Shown here in pieces: positions 1-15,564 of a DNA stretch of 64,000 nucleotides (position 1 is its first letter; each line of letters opens with the position of its first letter). Both the position numbers and the translations under genes were made by a program. Source of the stretch: Porodaedalea pini (Eukaryota > Basidiomycota > Agaricomycetes > Hymenochaetales > Hymenochaetaceae); contig NBAY01000002.1 of NCBI GenBank assembly GCA_002794775.1, forward strand, positions 2,232,001 through 2,296,000, read 5' to 3'. The notes beneath the pieces are model-generated. The model had not been told where the DNA came from. It did no database searches and saw nothing but the letters and a program-made list of their open reading frames with translations.

Positions 1-117
1 CTTACGACATTCACTCTACGCAATATAGAACACAGAAGCCCCTCCCCGTAGCTATGAAATACCCAGAGTCAATCTCAAGTCCTGCCCCTCACCACAACCT
101 CCTCTCCTCGCATCCTC

Positions 118-1209
118 ATGGACATTTATCACTTCGCGTCTCTGCTTAGGGAGCGCCTCTCCATCGCGTACGACCGCACTGGCCTCTACTCGAAGAGGCC
201 GATATTCCCTGATGAATATGCCAAGCTTGTCCGCGACGCCTATGAGCGTAAGCTAGAGGCCAACTGCCAGGCTCCAGATACGACGCGTCTGTATCTCACT
301 TAGTTTCCTTCTTCCATTTGAAAAGCTGAACAACTGTTTGCTTGATATAGACTCGGGGGAAGACACTCTCTCGCCAACGTCTCCCGCTGCAGGAGATGAA
401 GAGGCAGACGCGTTCATCGCGCAGTACACGACATTCACTTTTGCATACTCTTGTCGAGTCACCTGTAGTCCAGCTACCTCGCCGTTCGCATTCCCGAGCG
501 AGATGGCCTTCTCGCCCGGCCCATCGGACACGTCCATGAATATGGACACGACCGCGGATGCAATTTTTATGGACGAGGAGACGCAAGATACTACTACCCC
601 GCCGCAGACAAGCGCTACCTCGACGCCGTCAGCGAGCCCCTCGACAGAGCCTCAAGCTTCCGGTTCGAATAACGTCTCTCAAGCCCCCTCAAGTGCTGCG
701 TCCCCACGACGCGCGCGAACATATAAAGTAAGCATTCATCGACATACCGACGTATCGCAGACGGAAGTATAGCTAACACGTCTTCATTCAGGTCCGCTCT
801 ATGGACGGCTGTGCTAAATATGTCCGCGTTCTAGGTTGTCCTGGCGAAGACCGACGCTTTCAGTGCTCGATATGTGGGCACACGTCTATTCGCGCCCATG
901 ATGTCAAAAGTAAGTCCCATTCGCTGTTACTCAACCTGCTTATGAACTAACTGTTTTTACGCCGACTTAGGACACGTTACGAGACATGGTATCGAAAGCC
1001 CCCACGAATGCCTTGGATGCCACCGTCGCTTCAAGAGGACGGATGCAAGGGGTAGACATTGGGCCCAGAATCCGGAATGCCGTAGGATTGATGAGGCAAT
1101 GTCTAGGGATAGCAAGTATTATTCCTACAGACATGGACGAAAGAACTCCAAAAAAAATGAGCATGCTCCTGTTGTCTTTCAGATAACTGAACAGCCCTGT
1201 CTTGTTTAG
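118..1209 (+). CDS. C2H2 zinc-finger protein, probable transcription factor
   Basis: Four exons can be joined. The last two encode a zinc-finger pair. The first finger is classical (CSICG...HVTRH, Cys-x2-Cys-x12-His-x3-His); the second is degenerate (ECLGCHRRFK...H...C, C2HC-like). The finger region is split by a clean GT-AG intron at about 911-970, and the frame stays open to a TAG at 1207-1209. The N-terminal half is rich in S/T/P and acidic residues, as in fungal activation domains. The end of exon 1 is ambiguous: GTAAGC at 248 and GTCTGT at 287 both join in frame to the acceptor at 349-350. Another intron lies at about 729-791. The role is presumably sequence-specific DNA binding in the nucleus; no target or ortholog is recognised. 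Confidence 0.75.
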
Positions 1210-1517
1210 CTTCCTTATTTTAACATGTACATCTAGCTCGGCTCCAAAAAAGTAATTTACTGTGAGATTCATGTAATTACCGCATATAACCTGTCCTAAT
1301 TCACTTTTGCTAGCTTTCAAACGACGTCGCCCTACATTTGTTGACAAACCATAGCAAACAGCCTTCACCTTCCAACTTGCAGACAGACTCGAATATCAAT
1401 GTATAGCAACTCAAATATGATCATGTGCATTTGTTAAATGGTCGCGCAAGTAGTAAGATCATGTAGTACAGCGACATGCGAAGGAAGCACAAAAGAAAAG
1501 GGCATCCGTCCAGACGA
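1210..1517. other. Convergent 3' intergenic region
   Basis: About 310 bases lie between the 3' ends of the zinc-finger gene and the polyubiquitin gene. The stretch is AT-richer than the flanks and probably holds both 3' UTRs and polyadenylation regions. No gene is seen. Confidence 0.5.
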
Positions 1518-3063
<1,546 letters not shown>

Positions 3064-3143
3064 ATCGATGAAGTTGAGAGAGTTGTGCACGGATGTGGTT
3101 GGAGTAAGAGCGAGTGATAGGGACGCCACCGTGCGCATGACGC

Positions 3144-3150
3144 CTTTATA
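3144..3150 (-). promoter_or_regulatory. TATA-like box of polyubiquitin
   Basis: The minus strand reads TATAAAG here, about 155 bases upstream of the ATG and upstream of the leader intron. This is a plausible core promoter for a highly expressed gene. The assignment rests on sequence and position only. The rest of 3151-3526 shows no gene. Confidence 0.4.
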
Positions 3151-3526
3151 AGGGCATTGCCACGGCGGAGTTTGAAACTGCTTTCGGCACGTCTTTCTCG
3201 CGGCTGACTCAACAGCGTTCGTTCGAGACTGCGCTTTGACTCCGTAGACCCTTCTAGCATATCATAGAACAAGCATCGCATATAGGCAGTATTCGTAAGA
3301 CCGGCCTGTGCGTGCGGAGTGATCTGTCATACCAACAATAACAAAGCTCTGTTGGTCGTGGACCGTGGTGTTACTCGGCATTATAGTCATTACTTAATAC
3401 AAAGCGGTCCTAATCCTATGCAGATGCACATGAAAAATCATGATTGGGCATCAACAAGGGAACTATAGCTGTCATTTCTGTAGTCGGATTTGACCTAAAA
3501 GACGAATAGCTCCTTGTGAGACTTTG

Positions 3527-4961
<1,435 letters not shown>

Positions 4962-5062
4962 AGTCGAGATCGTTGTCCTGCATTAGTGCATAACGCGTCG
5001 CGCGTCGCAATTGTATTGGGCCGCTTTCCTTTTTCGAGCATCGAGGTTTTTCATCGACGACG
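4962..5062. promoter_or_regulatory. Compact divergent promoter, WD40 gene / eIF3k
   Basis: Only 101 bases separate the two start codons, so both core promoters and both 5' UTRs must fit here or overlap. No TATA box is visible. Confidence 0.5.
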
Positions 5063-5960
5063 ATGTCCGCAACAGCAGAATGGACGACTCCCTCAACGCG
5101 CCCCGAGCTAATCGAGAACCTTGTGTCTGGCGTAGACCGTTATAACCCTTCGAACGTGTCCATTCTGGAGGACTACCTGTACCATCAAATACGGAGTAAC
5201 GAGTACGACTGCCTGGCAAACCTAGCAATCCTGAAGCTGTAAGCCCATCTCGCATTCTAACTGTATGCGCCTTACTGATACGTTCGTTCAGGTACCAGTT
5301 CAATCCCGCCCTCTACAACCCCGACGTTATCGTCAATGTTCTCATAAAAGCACTGACCGCCGTGCCTTTTCCCGATTTCAACCTGTGCATCGCACTTCTC
5401 GGCGAACGTCCCATCGCCCCGAACCTCGACGAACCCGACCCTCTCCCCGAACTCCTCCCAACGCTCACTGCACTACATGAGCTCCTTCTCCAATGCCGTT
5501 TCCCTGCCTTCTGGACACTCCTAAAGTCTGACGAGCTCCAAAATCTACGCGAGAACTACACTGTTGAATGCGCTGGATTTGAAGATAGCATACGACAGGT
5601 GGTAGTGAAGGCGGTGAAGGCAGCTTTCAAGAAGATTGGTGTAGAGCGGTTGAGCACGTATCTCGACCTGAGTGGTGAGTGCTTCATGAATTAATGCTAT
5701 TGCTCGCTCAGTGCTGATCCTGCGAGCCCTTTTAGGTGACGAATTGAAGGACTACGTATCGAAGCTAGGCTGGACTGTCGATGCATCAGTTGTTTCGGTT
5801 CCGCCAAACCCTGACAACCAGGTCGAGGCTTCCGTCGTCCGGGAGAATATCCAGCTCTCTCGTAAGTGGCGATAATTCTAGAGTTTAGAGTTATGCGCGA
5901 AGCTCAATACCTCCCACAGAACTGTCCAAAATTATCACCCATGCCGCGAAAGCTGCTTGA
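5063..5960 (+). CDS. EIF3K: Translation initiation factor eIF3 subunit K
   Basis: The spliced product begins MSATAEWTTPSTRPELIENL and continues with VDRYNPSNVSILEDYL, LKLYQFNP and CRFPAFWTLL, the standard opening and HEAT-like helices of eIF3k, followed by the C-terminal PCI/winged-helix part (LGWTVDASVVSVPPNPDNQ). Introns lie at about 5239-5291, 5674-5736 and 5862-5920. The stop is TGA at 5958-5960. The product is about 230 residues, the usual family size. eIF3k is a peripheral subunit of the eIF3 complex on the 40S ribosome; yeast lacks it but filamentous fungi keep it. Confidence 0.9.
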
Positions 5961-6107
5961 TCTCATCGTACTGCGCATTGCACCTTTCAGGAAATGTGTC
6001 TATATTTGTCTATATGATTGTCCCAGCTAAGAAGAGAGGGGAGGAGGATTGATCGAAATTGCATGTTATCCGCAAGGCCACCAAAAACACCGACTGCTAT
6101 GCTATTC

Positions 6108-8551
6108 CTATGCCGCAAACGCAGCGATAGTCCCCCAGGTCGCCATGACTATGGCAATCATCATCAGCGCTGCATCTTTCCAGCCGCACTTTCCTGCTAA
6201 TGCAATCTTCGCCGCCACTGGTCCTATTACGCATAGCATGAATGCCGAAAATGATCCAACGAAAGCCATCATAGAACTGAACTCCGGGATGAGGATCGAG
6301 ACTGCCACAGACAGGCAAGTGAAGGCTGTACGTTCGACAACAATAAGAATATCTTTCACGAAGTGAGGATGCTTCACTTGGGTCGTAGATCCGCCTGACG
6401 CCTCAGGAGCTTGTAGTTGTGGCGGGGAGTTTGATTCGAGGCCGAGTACGATCTCCAATGTTATGTTGACCTTTATGCATCATCAGCTTTGAGAACGTTG
6501 CTATGTTCGACAGTGACTAACTGGGCGTGTCGTCAAAGCAAATTTTGTTCTGAATGAAGATGGATGAGTCTGAGAAAGCAAGAGTTGTGATGTTTGGAAT
6601 TTACAGAGGCATAACGACCAAAGACCAAACTGCCAGTTTGTTCAAGAAAACGTTATAGCCGGGTGTCGCTAGCAAATCCCTGCTGACCTTTACAGGAGGA
6701 TTAGTGTTGATACGGCTGCGTGGAGGGCTGAAACTCACTTCGTCGCTAACCGAGTTCCCAAACCTTTAAGCACAAACGATCAGTGTTTGACAAGATCATG
6801 GATCTCTTTAAGATGAACGGTAAAAGCGCACATTAGATACCCGCATCCTCCGATTAACGCATATATCACCGTAGCCGCGATCTGGAAGAGTTGCGAGTAA
6901 ACGAAAGTTGCATCGCATACTAAAAGGCTGAAAAATCCCCTACAAATGCTGTATCAATCATTTCATCAAACTCTCGAGGGTTTGCCATATCTCTTGCTAA
7001 GGACGGCAAAACAGCATGGCCGGAAAACTACAGTCAGAGAGTCAGAAAATATGTCATCGGTGTAGGAATAAAAATAAGATTACCCCTGCCATGAAGAGAC
7101 CGAACGCAACTCCCAATTCACCCCAACTCGAAATGGTTAGGCTCGTCGACGCCGGACTCCAGAGGCTTCCGGGCGCATCAGGCTTGGACAGGCCGTCGAT
7201 GAACAGAACAGCGATGATGAGTAAAGTGGACAAGATTCCGAGGATGGACGTATAGGATAGCACAGAGAGGGGACAAAAGACAGAGGGTATAAGGCTAGGC
7301 ATCAGCTGAAATGAGTGGATGAATTATGCATCGCAAATTTAAGAAAAATCACATACATGGCAAGTCCGACTATCTTGTATGTTTCAGAAGAATAGGTAGG
7401 TATGATGGAGTGTAGTGAATCCCCGAATAGGGTGACCAAAACAACACTAGACAATGGCTTAGATAAACTTCACACCAAGCATATGAGCAACTCACCTAAC
7501 AGCAAATAGCTCGAGACAGAAGAGAGAAGAGGTAAGAAAGCGAGAGCGAGGCCCGAAAGCTTTGTTCCCAATATCTGCGTACGTTCTAATCTGGGGATCA
7601 TCTGCTATGATTCGCGCAAGGATCTTTGCCCTAAGTATTGACTTAAGCTTCCTCGCTGGCGGATGAAGCGCGACAGACAGCGTACGTGTAACATGTGATC
7701 ATCCCATAGAGAATAATCAAGATGGAGCCTCCTATCCAACCAGCATATGCAAAGGCCAGAGGCTCTGACAGCATTCCAAACCCAAGCAAAATGGCTATGG
7801 AGTTGAAAAGCTGTTAAGAGTGTGTTAGTACCTTGAGTCTAGGAATGAAGGATCAATGGACCACACGCACCGTCTGACCGAACGTACTCCTTCCTGTTTT
7901 AACGAGCTTCTCGCTGTGCGCCGAAGCAGACGACCTCTTTCTTCTAAGGCGCATCTTTTGGTCTTCTGAAGTCTCCGGAACTCCCTGCGCAGAGCCTGAA
8001 GCCTGCTGCGATGCGTCGAGCTCAATCTCGCCATGCTGAGAAGCTTGTGGGAGCTGAACGCGAGCGGATGATTTTGAAGTGATCTTGCGAAGAAGAGGCG
8101 TCTGCTCCGACGGAGCAGGACGCGGGACTTCCAATCGAATCTGGGTCGGTAACCTTCCTACACCTGGAGGCAAGACTAGCCCACCGACTCGTGGGCCAAT
8201 CGGGGTGACGGGCTGAACAGGAGTATGCGAGATAGAATCTTCCAAGTCATTGTCCCATTCCAGCTCGTTGAGGACAAGGTCCTCATCCTGAGGCACAGGC
8301 GTCGGCAAATCTTCCTCGTCTGACACTTGGAGCGCTTCCTCATCGCTGTAGCGCGCCTCTTCATCCAGATCTTCTGGCCGTTCATCTGTATCGAGAAAGG
8401 ACGCGACATTCTGCCCCGTAATAATAAACTGCGAACGTCTGTAAGATGCAAGGGCCTCCGAGACACCTAGTGTGCTCGACCAGGATGACGGAGCGAAGCT
8501 GGAGCTTATGGGAGCATCTGGTAGATCACGCTCATATGAGCTCATCGACAT
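6108..8551 (-). CDS. Vacuolar amino-acid transporter, AAAP family (Avt1-like)
   Basis: An acidic, serine-rich cytoplasmic N-terminus of about 220 residues leads into GRSTFGQTVRVVHLFNSIAI, the first membrane helix region of the amino acid/auxin permease family. Hydrophobic segments follow through many short exons, including PLAFAYAGWIGGSILIILYG, a segment near 7054-7302 and the C-terminal SVAVSILIPEFSSMMAFVGS. Family knowledge: Avt1-type proteins exchange neutral amino acids and protons across the vacuolar membrane. The start is the first ATG of the long N-terminal exon. The stop is TAG (complement of 6108-6110). The many small exons between 6460 and 7830 were followed only in outline, so exact splice sites there are uncertain. 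Confidence 0.8.
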
Positions 8552-8900
8552 GGTGTTTGGACGTTATTCGACAGTCGTGCAATAGGCGCGTTCAACCCTG
8601 AAGAGTCTCTTATCCTGGGCGTAGAGGTTAGCGAGATGACCGTGGAGCACAGACTTCGATAACGATAACGTGAACCGTTACTCTCCACGAGTGTTTCCTT
8701 CATCTTCCAGTAAATTCTCTGCAAGAAGAATAGCTTCTATCCAATCGTGAGCAACAGGAAGAGGACGATTAATATTAAGTCCGCGGTGGTCAAATCAATC
8801 ACAAGACGTTGCTCAAAATAACCGTTCGCATATTATGCAGAGGGGAGAAAATGAAAAGAGAAAAAAAAACGCATTGAAAGAAAATTAACAAGTAATACTA

Positions 8901-11900
8901 TTAATTAACAGCTTTACGGTTCGTCCACAGCATGTAGGATTCGCGCGAGATGTCAGAGTTAGCATTTTTTCCTCGCTGGCTCCGTCTAGCTTCAGGAATT
9001 TTTGCATTCATGGCAATGTCCTATCGAAAATGTCAGCTTTTTGGTTGATCTGCGTTGCCTCAACGCAGGAAACTCACTGCACTACGCTTACGAACTCCTG
9101 GACCTAGGAGATCCCACCATTTGGCCAGTGCATTCTTCAAAGCGAGTTCTCTAACTCCCTTCGGGTTCAGCCAGGCCACGAATTCATCCATCTGTAGTGG
9201 CCGTCAGTATTCGAAAGGAGAGAGCAAGTAAAAAGGCAGGACAAACTTCTTCAATTTCCGTATAGCAAGCCCAGTCGTCCGAACCGAGCATTCCCTCCTC
9301 GCCTTCTTCCTCAAGTCGTCTCGCAACAACATCATCCTCCACCATTCTGTCCAAAATCTCTTGATCAAACTCACTGGGACCTTGAATGAACAAGCGCCCT
9401 GTGGCATACTGCACTGCACCTCCACTGCCCACCAGCGATGACGTTCCACACCCGTCGAACCACCAGATGCGATTATAGAACCTGTCTTTGCCAATGGGCT
9501 TCAACCTGATCATGCCGAGCACCTTTCTGAAGTCTCGTTCGATGCCTTCCAGACGCCGCTCTAACTTGCCGACTTCCTCGTCCATTCGACGATGTTCTGC
9601 TAGTGCCTGCTTCTGGTGAGCCAATTTCTGCCGGGCAAGCTCACGCTGCTTCGCGAGAATTTGCCCTTGTTGTGCCTTCAAGCGCAAAGTGAGTTGGCGT
9701 TGCGATGAGTTACCCCGACGACCAGCGGTTGAACCTGCCTCTGAGGCATCTTCTGAGGCAGCTACACCTTCGGAATCAACGTCGCTAGCATCGTTAGCAA
9801 TGGTGATTTCCTCTATGTCATCTTCTTTCTTGTTGTCAGCAACAAGTGTGTTCATTTCTTCTATGCTGTTTTTCAAGTCAGTAGGTGATGACGCATTTGA
9901 GCAATAGTTGACGTACAGTTGCTTCTTCTGCCTGTTGACCTCTATTTTCTCTTTGCGGTACGAAGTTAGCTGCTCCTCGCAAGACTCGAGATGAAGGTGA
10001 ATTTGTTTGCTTGAGACCGCCAAATCGCACATGAACTGCAAAATGCTTATCCTATCTTCGGGCGGCAGAGAAAAGTAGCGTTCGGCAGGGGATGCTAGCG
10101 AAGGACCAGATCGTGACGTTGGAGAGGATAGCGGCGATGAGCCTGGGGGAGTGGGATCGACGGAGGCACTTGTAACATCGGACAAGTCAAAAAGGAGTTT
10201 GTTGAGGATAGCTCGTAATTTCGGGAAGGAAGATATTGTCGCATGCTAGATAACATAAAACATTATGAGTGTCGCCACTGGCAAGCATTCTAGAATTAAC
10301 GCACATCTTTGAGACAACCGACGAGAGCGTCTTGCCAACCTACTCGACCATCGCTGTATTTGAGAGGCACTCTCTCCCAGCTATTACCAACGTCCGCCAG
10401 CGCCTCCAACGTCATCTGGATAGAGGGCTCCCCTTTATCCAATTCCGTTCTCCTTATCTGAAGCAAGGACGTGACGGCTGAGTGGCGATTAAATGGTACA
10501 GTTCGCAGGTTGTAGATCAAAACACTGTGCACCTCAGCAAGAAGGCTGCAGTGCGGATCAGGAAGTGTGTGCCGTAGAGCGTGCTCAAAATCGTCAAGTG
10601 TGAAGAATGAAAGATGTAAGGGTTGACTATATAGAGCGCAATTCAGTGTTTTAAATCAATAAGATTGATAAAGGCACGTACCCAAAGCAAACCAGGAAGT
10701 TCCAAACAGCCAAGAAGCCTTCAAAGGCACCCTTCGTTTCGTTGAATGGTACTCTATCAGGACCTCTACTTGGAATTGGTCTCATCACTTGCATTCCTGC
10801 TTTTTTATCCCGATCGTTGAGTCGAACATCAAGATCTTCTGTCGGGTACCGAATAGCCTTCTTCTTCAGCCTTGCTTTCTCCGCGGCCAGACGTTCAGCT
10901 TCCTCCTTGGCCGCCTGATCAGCAGCTCGCTTCTCTGCCTTGGTCTTCGCCACTACAGCGACTTTCTCTTCGTGTTCACGTTGACGAACGGCAGCCTCCT
11001 CGGCCTTTGCGATAGCTAGGGAATTATTAAGTTCTCGACATAAGTATAAAATAATAAATAAGCTTACCTTTGGCCTCTCTCTCCCTTTCTTTGATCATTT
11101 TCTTCGTAAGTCTGCCCTCTCTCTCCGCTTGAGCCTCTTTCTCCTCCCAAACCCTCTTGCGTTTATCGATTTCATCCTTCCGGACCTTTTCTACTCCTAC
11201 CCTGATGTGTTCAGGCATTTCTGTTGGTATACCAAGCCTTTGAGCAACAGATGACTTCACAATCCATGGAGAAGCAAGCGAAGAGTCTCTGTCCAAGCAT
11301 TCGCGTAAGAAACGGCGCAAGAGTGACTTTGAAAACACAAGTCTATCACGTCTGCACACACTTGTCAGACTATAAATAAAAAGGTGAAGCAAGAGACGTA
11401 CGACATGAGGTCACATGGTACATCCATCAAGCTTCCAGCCCATTTCGCTCGAGACTCGGCATCAGCCTGACTGTTCGTACTAAGTTTCCCTTTTTCCTTC
11501 ATTCTCCCACTTTCCCTCCTGCTCACCGCCGAAACCGAAACATGCTGCTCATTCTCCTGCGGTAATTCCTCATCCAGGAGCCTCACTCTATAAGTGTATC
11601 CTGCAGGATCGTCTCGAGCAAGGCTTTCCTCAAGTGATATGCTTAGGTCTCCTCCGATGGGATGTATTGATGGTGGTTCGGGCGTCGATTCGCTTCCAGA
11701 AGAATACCATATGTCCGAATCATCTTCCGACAAGGATCGCTTGCGCTTTAGCGTAGGAGAAGGTCTCGGAGGGAAGACCTCCATCACACGGGCAGCATAT
11801 CTATTGCCTTCCACATCCACGAAAATCTCTGCAAGTAATTGTCAGAGTCCACTCCATGCAAGTAAGGAGTACGGCCGGGAACTGACTTTCGCCTGCAAAG

Positions 11901-12390
11901 TATCTATCCTTAAAGCGATCATGCACAGCTTCAACAAGATGATCCAGTCTACCCATAACCTCTGAAGCGGTCGTTGTATTAAGAAGGTGGCGGCAGATGT
12001 GAACGGTCGGTAGACTTACGCCATTGGACAGAGTTAAGGACAGCTGCCTTGAGGGGTTCTGGGAAGCGAGAATGGAGAGTTCGAGCTTCCTGTTGTTCGC
12101 TCTCGAGCGCTTGAAAATAGTCGAGGCCGCTCTTTCCCGTAACCTCGCACTGAAATTGCTTGAGCTTATAGAAGCTCATACGCGCTGCATATGCTCTAGC
12201 GAAGGAAAAGCGCGTCAGACACGCGAATTATGTGGAGAAAGGAACTGAGAAAGACAGACTCGTATGTGTCGAAAATCTCGCCTGTCTGGGTGAGGAGGTA
12301 GACCTCTTTGTTCGCGTCATGTTTTGCGGCTTCGAGGAGCTCCAGAGAGGGTTCTGTGAGCAGGACATGCTTTCTCCTGCAGCTGGGCAT
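8901..12390 (-). CDS. ITC1: ISWI-complex subunit, Itc1/Acf1-like (WAC, DDT, WHIM/WSD)
   Basis: The product opens with MPSCRRKHVLLTEPSLELL and a WAC domain (EVYLLTQTGEIFDTYE, then QFQCEVTGKSGLDYFQAL). A long K/R/E-rich coiled coil follows (11392-11027 and 10953-10800). The DDT region comes next (VHSVLIYNLRTVPFNRHSAV, ~10530), then a second coiled coil and the WHIM/WSD motif DRFYNRIWWFDGCG with DDWACYTEIEE, ending WLNPKGVRELALK. That domain order defines Itc1/ACF1/WSTF proteins, the non-catalytic partners of ISWI remodelling ATPases that space nucleosomes. The start is chosen at 12390 because yeast Itc1 also begins just before a basic WAC segment; an upstream in-frame ATG at 12579 lacks family support. 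The stop is TAA (complement of 8901-8903). Confidence 0.85.
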
Positions 12391-12727
12391 GGGGGACGGG
12401 AGGAAAGGGCGGGAGGAATGTCGGTGGCGAAGGGGAGAGCTAGGGTGCGTGGCAGTCTGTTTCAGAGGGGTGCGGCTGAAGTGCCGGAGAGGCTGCCATT
12501 TCGCGATGACTTTCGGCGTTCTCGAGCGTGGCCTCAGGCTCGAATAGTCGTGATCGCATAAGCAATGCTTATCTAACACTACGTCAAGTAGGGTTCATCC
12601 CAACTAAGTAGTAGCACACGCGCTTCGCGTTCATACCTAAATACAAGTCGTTTGCGTTTTGGAGCCGAACACCACCTTGTACTCAACTCCGATCCCTGCT
12701 GTTGCTAGTCGTCTGCGCGTCGTGTCC
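12391..12727. promoter_or_regulatory. Divergent intergenic promoter region
   Basis: About 340 bases separate the start codons of the Itc1-like gene and the unknown gene to its right. The minus-strand reading frame of the Itc1-like N-terminus stays open into this region, but the extra peptide looks non-conserved. No clear TATA box or other motif was seen. Confidence 0.4.
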
Positions 12728-15283
12728 ATGCTTCAGGCAAATCCGAATCCTTCGGTGCTAACAGTCTCCCCGCCTGAATCTGGGTTTAGTCCAAGACGCG
12801 AATTCGTACGCGATAGCCATGTCTCCTCGACCTTTGCCCTCCTCGCGATAGCCGGCGCAGGCTTCGTTCGCCTCTCCTCCTTCTCGCAGCAGCTTGTTTC
12901 CGCTCTCAGATACATATTCGAGTCTCAGGGCATGCTTCGGGGCATTCGCGAGGAAGCGAACCTCAATCTCATCGAATTCAACCTGGAAGGAAAGCCGTGG
13001 ACGCAGCGCAAAAGCGCAGATTCCGAGAAGCTCTTTGTCCAGATCCTCGCAATCGTCTTCCATCATGGATATAGATTCTTGTCCACAATCGATTATGGGA
13101 GAGAACAGTCTGGTTCGTAATTCACTTACTCTCGTGCCTTTTGTCCATTCTCATGGCAAATCATTCCCTAGAACGCGTTTCAATCGCGTTTTCTAGGCCA
13201 TCTATTCTCTCTGCTTATGAAGCAACTCGCGTTCCCTTCGCGTTATCTTTCCCGTCATCAAGAGTCCTACGCGTCATAAATCCTCCTTTGAACTCAAGCC
13301 CGGCCATTTTGCAGGCGGCGCGTTCCGCGTGGCCTCGCGGCGTCGTATCTGAGAAAAAGGTTTCAGATAAATGCTTCGAATTCCGTCTCAAAGGATACAG
13401 ATGTAAGTTTTTTTTTTTTTTGGTTCTGTTAGTCATGGCAGGGACAAGCACTCAAAATTCCATTGTGATTTCTAGGGTTCCAAGAAGACACATTCTCGTC
13501 TGATTCCATGCAGCACATACTCGCCCTGCTCAATGCTCTAGACCGGCATTCATTTACCCTTCTCACATCAATATCCTTAAGTGGAAGCCACTCTCGAGTG
13601 AAGGATCTTTGGATCTTCTCGGGTTCGCCTCTCGAACCATCCTCCGACCTTGCTACGAGCAACTCGAACATCGAGCTTTCTCGTGGTTTATCACCCGTCG
13701 GTTCAAGGAACGCAGTCACTCCAGTCTGGACGTCTTCGTCTCAGGATAACAATCACTCAGCGGATACGTTGCATGGCAGAAGTGGCTCGCTCCCAGGTTC
13801 TTCCCAAGGCTCCTCTCATACGTTGGGGCATGTCCGTTCTGCCACAGAACCGAGCGCTCCTGGATTGACACGATCATCGTCCGTTTTGCGCAAGAAGAGT
13901 CCTCCAAAGGCCTTACGTTCACTGCCGTCTAACCAGTCGCCTCTGAGTCGTTCGTCGGAGGAGTTTCCTGTTCGGAGGCAGAACTTAAGCACGATCGGAA
14001 GCGTTGATATGACAGGTATTGGGACTGCGAATCAACGCAACTTTGTCACTGCTAGAGTGAACGGTGTTGCCCGAACTCCTTCTCCTCGAAATTTACCCCG
14101 CTCGTCGACAGAGAGTGAGCTCGCTCCGAATTATTATGATTCACGGCAGGACGACGGACGAGTAAAGACTGGAGAGCTCTTCTATGATACTTCTGGGCCC
14201 AGCCCCGAACGCCATGACCCACAGACATCTTCCCCAGAAGAGATGGGTGACGACCTGCAAGCGCCCCGCTATCCATCTCCAGGCGACTCCAGCTCCGAGT
14301 CTCAACACTCACCAAGGCAGCTGACCCCGCACGATTCGTCTGAGCCGCCGGACGACGTTCCGCAGAGTGTCTCCGAGCGCGTAACGTCCGACGCAGGGAC
14401 GTTGACTCCGCCTATTCTCGGTTCTGGGGTGTTTCGAGATTCAGCATTTTCCAGCTCAACAAATCGGTCTTATGAGATACCGATTGCGTGGACTGGCGCT
14501 CCCGATGGCGAGAAACATCCTCTTTCCTACAATCGCGTGCCCATGGAACGCGATGCTTCATTCCTTGAGGCGAACGAAGGCCGCGTGGGTGAAATGGAGA
14601 ACGGACAAACGCCTGTTCAGCGCCCGTCTTCGACGCCCAAATTTCCTGGAGCATGGCAGCCGACGCCAATCGTAGAGATGCCAGAGGATCAAGGAGGACT
14701 CTCGTCGCCCGAGAACAATCAGAAGGTGGACGTCAGGCCTGAACGCTCGCCTGAAAGGAAGAAAGTAGACGCCGAGCGTGTCGCCTCGCCGATGCTGTCT
14801 GATGCCCCGGGAGCGACGCGCAAGAGTGAAGTGGCGCTGTATGGCATGGTGTCCAAACCAGCACAACCATCATTGGAGGAGAAGCGCCGGTCTTCGAATA
14901 TCCCATCTTCGCCAACGAAGTCAGACGGATGGGTACTTGTGAGCGTTGCGGATGGAGTGACAGATCATCGAGCTTCGAGCTCGTCTGGCGAACAGCTGAG
15001 AACTCCGCCTGCTACAATATCTCACACGGAAGGGCGATCGAAGTCGCCTCAGCAAATAGGATCGTCTTTGTCGCCGATTGCGAAAGCCATTGCTGTGGAA
15101 GATGCAAGAAGGCGCGTACGAGACGAAGCTCAGTCTACATCTGGACTTAAGCGGTTTTTTTCCGGTTCGAGGTCGAAGTCCCGACAACCTCCTACCACTG
15201 CTCTGACCAATGTTTATAATGCGGATGGAAGGACACGCAAGCCAAGTCTCAGGGAGAGGTGGCGCAAGAAGGCTTCTATATAA
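12728..15283 (+). CDS. Unknown protein: conserved-looking N-terminal region plus disordered basic-ended tail
   Basis: Three exons join cleanly: 12728 to about 13111, then about 13171-13400 (joining REQS to ERVSIAFSRP), then about 13475-15283 (joining GYR to WFQEDTF). The N-terminal 270 or so residues look folded (ALLAIAGAGFVRLSSFSQQL, VFHHGYRFLSTIDYGRE, SISLSGSHSRVKDLWIFSG). The following 500 or so residues are S/P/E-rich and probably disordered. The extreme C-terminus is strongly basic (RFFSGSRSKSRQ, LRERWRKKASI) and could bind membranes or nucleic acid. No signal peptide or known domain is recognised. The first ATG of the open frame is used; there is no ATG upstream in this frame. Confidence 0.7.
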
Positions 15284-15564
15284 CATTCTTCCAGCTCTTA
15301 TCTAACTTTCCTATTTCTGCTAACATATACCAATGACTTTTTGATCATAGTTCTTCTCGTGGATTGTATGCTCGCCTTGTTTTTGTTTTGCTCATTATTC
15401 TTCAAATGTTTTCTTGTGATTTGCTCGTCCTTTTTTGACGGACTTACTCAGTGTATGTTGTTTCTGTCATAATTGCATATTATAGTGTATGCATACTACT
15501 TACAACGATACGAATAGACCTTGGAATGCGATTATTTCTGCTTTTCTGAATGCTATAATCATGA

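Noticed and set aside
12196..12579. Upstream ATG at 12579 extending the Itc1-like protein by 63 residues
   Set aside because: The extension is low-complexity and the family starts just before the WAC domain, so 12390 was preferred.
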